Source: Andrena cerasifolii (taxonomy: Eukaryota > Arthropoda > Insecta > Hymenoptera > Andrenidae). From it: DNA of 64,000 bases. The notes beneath the pieces were generated by a model. It did no database searches, was not told where the DNA came from, and was given only the letters and a program-made list of their open reading frames with translations. The stretch is from positions 24,953,001 through 25,017,000 of the forward strand of contig NC_135119.1 of NCBI RefSeq assembly GCF_050908995.1, written 5' to 3'. Position 1 is the stretch's first letter. The number at the start of each line of letters is the position of its first letter. Below are positions 35,319-45,814 of this stretch, piece by piece. The position numbers and the translations under genes are program-made.

Positions 35319-38300
35319 ATAAGTACCTGCACAACCCAACTCTGTACAAACGATATCAACAACTTCACCTGGACTTGGCCATTCTGAGTCGAAAGCATCA
35401 GAAACGCATCATCAATCCACTTTATCCATGAAGCTCCCTTCAAACCAATTTATCTTCCAACAGCCATGCTCTCCAACAAACACCGCCTCGAACTATTCAA
35501 TAAAATAGCCAGCACAGGTGCACGAATTAGGTCCCGTTCCAAAAACCTGTCCCACTTTTCTCACTATTTAACGACCGGCCGGAGAGAAAGGCCACAGACG
35601 TAAACGGAAATAGAAGAGAAGAAGCAGACGGAAGAACAGTTCGGTTCGCCCCCGGATTTCACTATCAGACCTTCATCTCCTAAATTTTATACTAAATCCG
35701 CTAGAACTGCATAACGACCAAGAAGCCAAGAACACCGTCCTTCCATTCCTCGATTTGAATTCCGCTCGTGCCAGATTCCCGTGCGCGTCACTCTGCCATT
35801 TCAAGCAGCTGAATATTCTACGACTCTTCCAGTTACACATCAGTTATGGTGTAGCAGTGACATTAGAAAGTGTTGCGGCTGGTCCACGTGTTCCGTTATG
35901 TTAGACGAGTTTCTCAATGACACGTGAAACACGGCTTCGTCGACTCAAGGCGCCGTACTCTTCTTCCTCAGACGTAGGAGCGCCGCGAAGAGGCGACCTT
36001 ACAAGCTGCTTGCCAGCGTCGCGTCCCACAGATGGATTCTGAAGATGCCGGTTATTAACATGCAAGCCTGTTGAACGTTTAAACTTATTTTATTATCCTT
36101 CGGTGCTTTGAAGTGTAATTAAAAAATGAAAAGCCTTTACTATTCTTATTGTCTTCCTCGTAATAAATTTTTCTTAACGGGTTTCCACTCTGAGGGGTTA
36201 AAAAAATTAAATCGCTAAGCAGAATCACAAAACTGCTCAGGACAAGCTTTAGGAAAGAGCCGAAGGCGTTTATTTGTATTTTCAAAACACGTATTAATAA
36301 ATAGGTAAATCTTCAATTTAGTAAAAACATTCCTTATGCGACCAAAAGCAGTTCCAAACAAAAGGTAATTTCTTAGGGTGTTACAGCTGAAAGACCGCTT
36401 AGCAGAATGGGTTAAAAAAATAAATTTTCATTTAATAAATGCTATATTATTTAATTGAGTTCCCTCTCGCTTGTGTCTTTACAGTGATTTCTCAGCCAGC
36501 GGACATTACTTCAAGGCATGTCAGTCACGGATCACTAGCCTGTCGCGTAAGATTTCGCCATTTTGACCCACTGTTACCTTCGAAACGTCCCATTGACTCA
36601 CTTCGCAGAAAGTCCGTTAGAAAGACTCTCTAAAAAGCTTCTATACACATTTTCATCGCAAGGCATCCTAGCCAGTCTTCGCGTTATTCTCCCTGGTGCC
36701 GTTAGCAGCCTTGAAGAACTGCTCTAATTCACGGAGCATCGACATGTACCAGCCTTTTACTATCGGTAAAGTCACTGATTTACGCCTCTATCGTCTCACG
36801 CAATAAAACCAGGGTGTATTTAACCAAACACAGTGCGGATACTTGGCTTGTCCCACTTGCAACTTTATAGCTCCGCGTAACTGTCTTCGCGAAGAAGAAG
36901 AGGAACTTGAAGAAACCTACTGCTGCAGGCATACCGCACAGAAAACATCAGTTCCTTAAACCTATCTTCAAAATATTGCACGTCGCGAGCAAATATTGAA
37001 CGCGAAGGCGGCCGTGGAGTAGCGGGACAAAAGGTGTCGCGTAGATTACTGGGAAACTGCAAAGGATCGCAATAATGGTGCATTTAACGCGACACGCTTG
37101 ATTTGAGCGCGCAAAGCTGCCCGCGTCCCAGCTGTCGAGTTAGCGTTTGCCACTATTTAACCGTGGGTACAGGTATAATAGTTTATCGCAGTTGTCGATG
37201 CAAATATTGAGCTTGCTAAATGACAGCGAAATTGAGAGGATCTCTGCGCCTCATTGTCCCACGTCTGGCAACGGCCGGGCAAATAAATTCACGCTTGAAT
37301 CCACTTCCACGTCTGTGCTAATCCCCGTCTCTTTATTCCGGTCAAATAAGCCGGTCACGATTTCGCAAATGTTGGGCTGCATCGCTGGCAAATATTCCAG
37401 GCGTCCAGCCTTCTTTCGCTGATCTGTCGCGTTCGCGCCATTCCGCGGGACGTTAATGGCCACGCTGCTTCCCCGCGGCGCGAGGACATCGAGGTCTGGT
37501 AATCAATCGCGAGTGTGCTTCGTCGGACGTGAGTTTACCGAGTTAAATGTATATTACATCGAGGAAACATTTCTAGGCGTCTGCGTTGCCGGAGGTTTTA
37601 GATTATTGGGGGTAAGCTGCGCTAGAGAGTTCCTGTGGAAATATTTTCTCGACTATACTTCTGACCTTAATGAACGCAGCTGGGAAGGTTCCGAGTGGGA
37701 CGATGTTCTGTAAATGTTTTCTGAAGGCAATTTACATTTAAATCAATGCTAATTCTAGCCGCGTTAGTACCAGATACTAAATCCTTATTGTAGAAACGTT
37801 CTACTGCTTCATTTTGGGGGTTGCAAGCTCTGTGCGCACAGATTTCTGCAAACTCCACCCCCGTGCTATGCGCCTCGAATGCGCGAGTAATAATTAGAAT
37901 ATTCGTCCAAGCGATCCACGTATTGCGGAAAGGGTGGAGCGACAAAAGTAGCTGGCATCTAACTGCACAGATCCAAGGAACCGTCAGTTTGCTCTGTTAA
38001 TTCTTAGATACTTGCTAGTTCTTCCTTGTCGCTCGTGTAGTCGTCGGAACATTTGTTTTTAACACGTAAATTCCGCGTATCCCACGGCCTTCCACGACCT
38101 GGTCCAGTATCTCCATCCCTTCTTCTTTCTCCAAGCTGCTCCCCCGTCGACTGGCGGAAGTCACTGTTTGACAACGAGCTCTCGAAGTGGTGGGGCCAGA
38201 AGATCGAGGCTCTGGTCCTCTTGGTGGCCACTTTCCACGCCGGATCATCAGTTTTTGGTTCACCGCCTGTCCCTCACCATCCTCTGCTCTCCTGGGACGC

Positions 38301-38440
38301 CACTTGCCGAGGAACTTCAGTGGCAGCTCGAGAACTTCGTCGAGGAGGAAGCTGAAACTGGAGTGCGACTCACTCGGACGCGGCAGTGCTCGAAAAGAAG
38401 AGGGCTCTGACCTGCCCCGGCGACCTGTCGAAGGTGGTTT
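35319..38440. other. Intergenic region between ELO-2 and ELO-3
   Basis: No gene recognised. Toward 38000 the DNA becomes CpG-rich and open in several frames, probably the leader exon and promoter zone of ELO-3. Confidence 0.45.
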
Positions 38441-38459
38441 ATGAATTTCTTCGAGCAAG
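38441..38459 (+). other. End of a candidate leader exon of ELO-3 (strong donor)
   Basis: GAGCAAG/GTAAGG at 38453-38465 is a near-perfect donor. The next acceptor (TATTTTAG, ending 38853) opens the exon holding the ELO-3 ATG at 38890. The ATG at 38441 in this leader would splice into a frame that stops after nine residues, so it would be an upstream ORF rather than the start. The 5' limit of the exon is not visible. Confidence 0.5.
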
Positions 38460-38613
38460 GTAAGGTCTTGGCCTAATTAGATTCGCAGATCTTCCTTGGT
38501 GACTTTCGGGAATATTCGTGGAGGTGTCCTGGAGTGTTTCTTAATCGGTTAACTGAAACTTCGAAATTGAACTGTCTTCTTATATTCTTTTAATTAGAAG
38601 GATAAAGATTTAA

Positions 38614-38795
38614 CAGTAGTGGGGCCAACGGAACCTAGACCTCCCCTTCCCTCAAAGAAGGGGCTTTGTGAAAGAAAATAAAATTGGACTTTATTCGTTA
38701 AATAAATTTTTATAATCACCTAATGAATTTTATTGAAAATATTTTTATCCGTTCAACTCGGCTCCCCTCAAGATTAAATCCTGAGCGAGCCACTT
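38614..38795. mobile_element. hAT-type MITE, copy 2 of the 'CACCTAAT' family, in ELO-3 leader intron
   Basis: The internal run TTTATAATCACCTAATGAAT followed by TTCAACTCGGCT and TTAAATCCTGAG matches copies at 10504 and 39988. Ends are eroded (CAGTAGTGG / CACTT) and no target duplication is visible. It lies between the candidate ELO-3 leader donor (38460) and the start exon. Confidence 0.55.
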
Positions 38796-38853
38796 AACCG
38801 TGATGATTAGTGGAGAGATCCAATTAATTTCAATTAATTCTCCTCTATTTTAG

Positions 38854-38889
38854 AGTCACCTTGAAAGACAGCGCAGCAAGTTGGCCAAG
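38854..38889 (+). other. 5' UTR part of the ELO-3 start exon
   Basis: Sequence between the acceptor ending at 38853 and the ATG at 38890. It holds an in-frame TGA upstream of the ATG, which supports the start chosen. Confidence 0.55.
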
Positions 38890-40827
38890 ATGTCGAACCT
38901 AATTCGCCTGATGGTCAGCAACTACAACGACATCTTGGAGATGAACAAAGGTAATCGCGTGAACATTGTGCCGGATAAAGCTCCGATCGTGCGTATCGAA
39001 TTAATTCTCCACGGCTCGCTCGATTCGCTCGCGTGAATGGAACTTCCCTCGCTAGCGCGATCCCACACAAACGCCCCGTTTCTTCTTTGATTTTTTAGCA
39101 ATACCGATGGTAATTCATGTAAATTCGGCTCCGCAGCGATGAAAGGATATCGGTCGCGTGCTAATCGCTCGCAGAATAGTCTCTTTCAGTATTCACTCAT
39201 TACATAACCGAAATTTCAATTAAAATACCAAAGGCTGCGTACGCTTCCTCGAAAACACAACTCCTTTGTACATTTATGCCACACAATTGCAAGGTTCTGG
39301 CGTGGAGCTTGGCGCACACGCGTGCAAATTTAAACGGCTTTATTTTTTTCAGAAATCATGGTGGACTCCTGGCCAATGATGAGGTCCCCCGGGCCAATGT
39401 TGTGCATCGTGGGGACGTATCTGCTGTTCGTCCTGAAAGTGGGGCCGAAAATGATGGAGAAAAGGCCAGCCTTTCAACTCAATTCCTTACTGATCGCTTA
39501 CAATGCTTTCCAAGTCATCTTCAGTGTCTGGTTGACCCTCATGGTAACGGCCGCTGACACGCTCATCGTCTTATAGAAGAATCAGTGCAACTTACAATCA
39601 GTGACTCGAGCTTTCAGTTTAATCGCTCGGTGTTTCTGTCGCAAATAAGCTTCTATTTTTATTAGTAACCGCCGCTTCAGTGGTGCGCTTCTTTTCAGGC
39701 AGCAGCTCCTGGCTTGGGGAACCTTATCATCTCGCCCAAATGCAACAATTCCAATCGAACGCCCACGGATATAAATGTGCAGGCTGCGGTGAGTCGATTA
39801 TTCAATAAGGAGCAAAAGCGAATATTTCAATCACAGAAATACAATGTGGAATTCGATCTTTACAATATTTCAACGGGCTTTGCGTTAAACAGTTGTCGAC
39901 AGCCGCCTGGTGGTACTTCATCGGGAAGATCATCGAGCTTCTTGACACGGTGAGTCCGACGGCTTATCAATCTTAGCTAAATAAATACAGTGACGCACTC
40001 AGAGAGGGGTTTTGAAGGGGTTTCTACGCGCTTCGAATGCGCATAAATAGAAAAGAAAACTGGATTTTATTCTTTAAATAAAATTTTATAATCATCCAGT
40101 GAATTTTATTAAATACAGTTCTCACAAATATTTGTATCCGTTCAATTCGGCTCGCTCCAAAATTAAATCCTCAGTGCGTCACTGAATATATAAATATATA
40201 ATTGTTTTTCACTGAATGTACTGCGGTCCCTTTCAAAATGGCTTCAGTGACACCAATGGTCCCCTTTCTTAAGTTACTTCCAAATAAAAAAAAGCCTGCA
40301 TGATAATCAAAGACCAACTAATATCGTCGTTCGACCCGAAGGTGTTCTTCGTCCTGCGGAAGAAGCAGAACCAGGTCACCTTCCTGCACGTCTACCACCA
40401 CACGATGACCGCGGTCTTTTCGTGGTGCTACCTGAAATTCCTGCCAGGCGAGCAGGGGGCCCTTCTCGGTTTCCTGAATTCCTTCGTCCACATCGTCATG
40501 TACTCGTACTACCTGATCGCAGCTCTGGGCCCACAGTACAGGAAATACCTGTGGTGGAAGAAGTACATGACCTGGATCCAGCTGGTAAAACAACTGCCAC
40601 TAAACACCTGCTCGCAGCCTAGCCCAGCCCTGCCTTTAGCATCGACATTCATCAATCCTTCCCACTAGATCCAGTTCGTGATCATGCTGAGCTACCTAAT
40701 GATGGTCCTCGCGATGGACTGCAAGGTGCCAAAGGCACTCACCTACTTCTTCATGACGAACGTGGTGATATTCATCTACCTGTTCAGCGACTTCTACAGG
40801 AAGGCTTACAAGAAGAAGCAGGTTTAG
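38890..40827 (+). CDS. ELO-3: divergent very-long-chain fatty acid elongase (ELOVL family), 6 coding exons, 266 aa
   Basis: The shortest and most divergent elongase here. Coding exons are 38890-38950, 39353-39543, 39699-39788, 39893-39949, 40342-40584 and 40669-40827, totalling 801 nt in frame. Visible are LLDT at the end of exon 4, VFFVLRKKQNQV opening exon 5, HVYHH at residues 149-153 and NSFVHIVMYSYY. The C-terminus KKKQV gives a KKXX signal. Oddities: an intron splits the conserved LLDT/VFFVLRKK block, which no neighbour shows, and its acceptor (40340-40341) has a weak pyrimidine tract. Exon 3 has lost the C-x-PVDYSN motif of its paralogues and instead carries PKCNNSNRTPT with two N-glycosylation sequons. 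The usual DPRT at the exon 1/2 join is EIMVDSWPMM. Two hAT-type MITEs sit in its introns. The catalytic box is intact, so I call it a functional but diverged paralogue. Confidence 0.92.
39988..40184. mobile_element. hAT-type MITE, copy 3 of the 'CACCTAAT' family, in ELO-3 intron 4 (197 bp)
   Basis: Ends CAGTGACGCACTCAGAG and its mirror CTCAGTGCGTCACTG, flanked by AATAAATA (39980-39987) and AATATATA (40185-40192), 7 of 8 identical: an 8-bp hAT target duplication. The best-preserved copy of the family. It makes up half of the 392-nt intron that splits the LLDT/VFFVLRKK block. Confidence 0.75.
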
Positions 40828-42884
40828 CGTTCCTGGATCCAGCGTCAAGCGAACGCGCCATTCATCCTCATCAACGAAGTCGCGCTCGCAGCAGCGCCAG
40901 GCGTCACTGGCCTATCGGTGGAAAAGAAACGGGCGAGACAAGCCGGAGGACAGTATCATCTAGGTCATCGGAATTTAGTGTAGAATGGGCAGGCGGCTGG
41001 AAACGCGACAGCGTCGGGACAGGGACCGGGACGGGTAGTCGAATTCTTGTCGCGATGAATCGACGGGTCGAGTGGTAACGGGCTGCTCCGTGAATCTGGG
41101 CCAATAGGTCCCATCCGTTGTACAAAGAGACGCCGAGCAGGGGAAAGGACCGCGACAGCCGAGCCTTGACCAAACCCAAATCGCCCCGGGGCCTCTTACT
41201 TTTCGTCCAAGTGGGCTACGACCCGAAAAAAAGCCGGCGAGAAAAGAGGAGGACGTTGCCACGCGCGCGGCAAAGCAAACGATCACTGCTTCCTCCACGC
41301 GGGACAAACTCCACGCTGCCTGGCGCTCGCTAGCGTTTGGGTGGCTGTAGAAAGTCCTTTCGAACGGGAACGTGATTCATAATATGTATATATTCCTCTA
41401 AACGCTTGCCCTTTTTTGCTGCCGGACTCTGATTTCCACTGGGAATGTGATTCGTGGGTTTATTAGAAGCGGAGTGGTATTTTAAAATTTTTCGGGGACC
41501 GAGAGCTGCAACCTTGAGGTTTTGTTATTTGTCGAGTTGTAACTGTGCTATGGTTGATTTTAAATGGAAGCTGGTTCTCTTGAACGTAATTACGAATAAG
41601 GGTAATTAGGTGTTTTTATACGCAGGTTATATGGAAGCTGTTTTTTAAGGAACAGAAGAATTTGTAGGATTTCAGATTTGATTCGGATTAATGATTTGAA
41701 TTGGGATTAAGGCCTTCGAAAGTGTTGAAGATTCTAAATTCAGTTGCCAGTGGAACGGACTCCGACAGCTGTACAAATGGCCCCTGATTTGCCGAGGACT
41801 TCTTTTTCACCGCAGAAGGCATTGACGCTATAAATTTCTACGTAATTCAAGGACACACTTCGAGTCGACCGTATATTTTTTAGCCTCTTGCATACTAAAT
41901 AAATTTGCCGGTTCCTGCATCCCCTCCGCATTGTCTACGGAACCAGTATTTACATATTCATATGGGCCATTATACATACTTAGTTTTCATCAGTATATCG
42001 CTGTTCCAGAGATAATGCATCTCTTTCTCGTTAGTATGCAAGGGGCTAGACGCGTCCAAGTAATAATTAAAAACTACCTGGCAGTAAATAACACTCGAGT
42101 CTCGTCTCTCGGCACTGTATACAGATAAGCGAAGCCAATGCATGGTCCATCGCGCTTTGTCGACTCGCATTGCGTCCATCGATGTCGTCGATTCGCTCGA
42201 AAACTTTGCTGCACAGTGGTTCTGCTACTTTTTTGAACGGATCGACGAGCTTTCTATGGAATGGTACATCTGTCACGCTTGACGGTGTACAACGCGAGTA
42301 AGAACGTTACCGTCAGTCGTGACACGTGCGATTATTTTGCATGTTTATAGATTACAGTCGCGAAAATTAACGAAGATATGTAAATACACGGTACGATATT
42401 ATTTATTAAAATAATCCTCCAAGGGTCTCTTTATTTATCCCCGCGACGTTTCCCCAGCGTTCTCTGCAGTCGAAAGATTTACTGGCTCCTCTATTAGGAG
42501 AAAGTTAAGTGTTATATGTCATGGTTGCAATAATAATTTAAGGCCATTGCGAAGTAAGGGTACTTATTGCGTGGTTAAAGATCTTTACAGTACGCTTACG
42601 GGCTCCATCAAGAACGGAAGACTCCAATTCAATATGGCCGACTTCCCTTATCTCCGGATATTCGTGAAAAGAAGCGACGTGCTCAGAAAGACGCCGACAA
42701 CGTCGTATCTCGATAATCCAAGATTTATTCTACGCTAATTGTAAGTTGCGCATACGTCGATTTATATTTTAAGACAACAGGGTACCGTTTTCGAAGCCTT
42801 TGGCAAGAAAAAGGGGATGGAGTATGCTCCACTGTAAGTCTCCAGAGCATCGATAATCCGACCTACACTTTATTTGAGCTTTGC
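40828..42884. other. 3' flank of ELO-3
   Basis: A CpG-rich stretch to about 41340, then AT-rich. AATAAA near 41900 is a possible but distant poly(A) signal. Confidence 0.4.
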
Positions 42885-42888
42885 TTAA

Positions 42889-43617
42889 GGGGAGGTTCCG
42901 GTCTAGAGCCCCCCCAAAAATAGGTGATCTTTTGGAATTAATTAAAGGAAAACTACTATGCATAATTTAATAGGACTTTCTGCATTGTATTAAGGATATC
43001 TTAGATTATAGAAATATATTTTTTGTTTCATAATTAATCATTGCAGACGACACTGGGGAGTCGTTAAAGTCAAGGCGTCAAAAAATTGATCAAAATCGGT
43101 GGGACCTATATCTCCAAAAGTTATTATCCGATTCGACTGAAACTTTTTTATTTTGAAGAATATACTTCTGGCTAGGGGGGGAACCAGAAAAATTACAAAA
43201 ATAGAATTTTTTTAGAAAATAACGAAACGAAGTTTGAAATCACTTTTTCCCTATAGTTTTCACCCTTTCAACAGCTTTGAAAATTATAAATTTTCAAAAT
43301 TTTGTATTTTTTCTGGTATTCCCCCTAGCCAGAAGTATATTCTTCAAAATAAAAAAAGTTTCAGTCGAATCGGATAATAACTTTTGGAAATACAGGTTCT
43401 ACAGTTTGGAGAACACTGTTTCGAGAAAAACACGTTTAAAGTTTTACGTGAGTGCCGAGTGCCCGGGTGTTACCCATGCATTTGCCGCTACTCAAATGCC
43501 TATAACTTCGAGAATTTTACGAATTTAAAACAAAATCCTTCTAAACACGTATTCCTAAAATGTTAAACATTCGAAAAATGAAATAAAAAAAATCGATTTT
43601 TAGACCGGAACCTCCCC
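42889..43617. mobile_element. Palindromic TTAA MITE, family P3 copy A (729 bp)
   Basis: TTAA at 42885-42888 and 43618-43621. Ends GGGGAGGTTCCGGTCTAGAG and the mirror TCTAGACCGGAACCTCCCC with small changes. Inner arms share CTGGCTAGGGGGGGAACCAG / mirror, and TTATTATCCGATTCGACTGA / mirror. A second copy in opposite orientation is at 55428-56120. Confidence 0.85.
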
Positions 43618-43791
43618 TTAAAGCTTTAGAGGACTCTCATTTCAAAATGCTCGAAAGAGGTGATTTTTAAGAATTTTCTACAAGAAGGTGTTATAACATA
43701 TCCTAAAATAATTTTTCGGGTTTTATTAATACACTCGTTCGGGTACTAAAAAAAAATTTGTTTCATGTTTTCGCACTTGACGCATTTTCTA

Positions 43792-43944
43792 GGCAAGTAA
43801 AGTTGAAAGACTACTTTACTTGAAGCTTGAAGGAAACCTGAAAGGACATTTCAAGTCAAGTAAATGACAGGTTCACATTGGTAATGTAGTTTCAAGTGAC
43901 TGGAATTCAAGCGACTTGAAGTCAAGTAACTTGACTAATCTGAA
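43792..43944. mobile_element. Possible MITE rich in CAAGT/ACTTG repeats (about 153 bp)
   Basis: TAGGCAAGTAAAGTTGAA at the left and the mirror ...AGTCAAGTAACTTGACTA at the right enclose many CAAGT / ACTTG units in both directions. Ends are approximate. Confidence 0.4.
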
Positions 43945-45814
43945 CGAGGCTATAGGCTGAAATATCAATTTACCAAAAATTGTGGATTAGGCCACTATTG
44001 CGCTGATAGCCTCAAACATACCACGCGAATATGACGCTGAAGATGTTAAAGGTTTTAAACAGAATTCTTCACGATTTAATAGCACTTTTACATATCAATG
44101 TACACTAGAATCTCGTCGAATTTAACAAACTCCGCCATCGGCTTTCACCGTGCGATTAACGTTCCTCTTCCGACCGAAAGCAAGGAAGAATTTACAGAAG
44201 GCGATCAAGGATCATCGCTGCGAAGATTCTGCGAAACGTTTAAAGACGGGGCACGCTTAAAGCCATGTTCTTTGGACTTAATTATGACCGTACGCTCTCG
44301 TTAACGCTAACGTATACTAAAATAACGAAACGTCTCTCTCAGACACTCCTCTTCTCGGCGAAACTCCGCGCGCAGGCATTAACGCGTTGCCAGTGACAAA
44401 CCGTGAACGCCGCCGTGTACCGTTAACCGTCGTTTCTTGGGACTTTACAAAAAGACCGAGGCATCCGTCCATTCAAATTGCACACACTTGTGATCACAAT
44501 GTCCACACATTTGTCAGCTGGCTGTTCAGTTAGCGGATCTCTAAGCATTCGCCATACCGCGCGGAGAACAAGAAGGATCTCTCGCGTAACTCAACTTCTC
44601 TCTTATGGGAATTTCACGCTCCACGCGCTGACGAAACGATGTCGAAGGGGAAGCATCGGAAATTGTTAAAAGTGAACAAGATGTCGACAGCTGCAGAGGA
44701 AAAGTTTATGGTCACGCTAGGTTGGGAGAGCTTTCCTTTGAAAATCCGGCTGTACTCCCAATGTATGGTGTAATATTTATTTTGAGTGATCCTGGGAACT
44801 GCTAAGGACTTACAGAGTTAGCGCGGATAATTGACGTGTACGTTTGATCATTGACTCGCTTCGAACACAAGTTCTCTTTCTTATCTCGAGTTCTGACAAG
44901 GTAGACGCATTGATTTCGTGATCAACAATTGCGTATAAAAACTCTACGTAACTGTGCAAAGCTCCAGACGCTGCACTGGTTTCGATGAAGTTGTTCTCTG
45001 CTTGCAGAAGGCCAAGCTATCAAATAATTTATGGCTTCATCTTTAAAGGGATATCGTTAAAATTTACAGCTGTTGAAGAATTTTCCCAACACCACTTAAA
45101 ACCCCCCTCAATTACCCACACGTTCAGGGGCCCTGGAAGCTCGAGCTTGAATTGCTAACGAATTTTATCGGAAAGAACACGCGAAATCTGAGGTACCGAA
45201 AATTCGGTATAACTTCTCGAACCACGAGCGTTTCTCACCCCGCCACTTAAAATAAGACCCTTATCGCTTAGAATTTCTTTAAATCCTCCACTCTATCTAC
45301 ACCCGTCTGGAGGGGCGAGAGACGCCCACGGTTCGAGGGACAGATCTGCAAGCGTCACGCGAATGAATGATCAAATTCTTACCTATCTCCTACGTTATCC
45401 TACAAGCTATTCGAGCGAGACTCGCACGCGCGCCACTCCTGTCTCTGATCCCGCGTTTTCCAGAATCCTCCGCGTTGCAATCGCTACAGGTCTACGGCCT
45501 TAAACAACTAAGAGTCTAATTGGCGAGCATAGTCAGCAACATGGCGGGTGACTGGCTATTGGAAGCTGTAATCGTGGCACGATCGATTCTCGTGAGCAAA
45601 TATCCCAGCGTTCCTCCTGCCCTGGTCGTCTAAGGTTGGATACGAACGTTGATGAGGTTACCTTGATTTCTCAATGGGGCGCAACCTGTTTGTTCGTTAC
45701 AGTCTGCTTCGCTTACTGTTGCGACCGAACGTCGACGTTCCAGCGAGCGGAAAGCCGATGGCGACCCGCAAGCATCCTCGGCGCTTCCCTGTCCTTGGTG
45801 TGTATCCCTCGAGA
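43945..45814. other. Spacer between the tail-to-tail genes and 3' UTR of ELO-4
   Basis: No gene recognised. The ELO-4 3' UTR should run from 45814 down toward 44776. Confidence 0.4.
44776..44781 (-). promoter_or_regulatory. Possible polyadenylation signal of ELO-4
   Basis: TTTATT on the plus strand reads AATAAA on the minus strand, about 1.03 kb after the ELO-4 stop. It is a common hexamer in AT-rich DNA, so this is weak. Confidence 0.25.

Noticed and set aside
40318..40593. Antisense open frame over ELO-3 exon 5
   Set aside because: Shadow of the conserved elongase frame.
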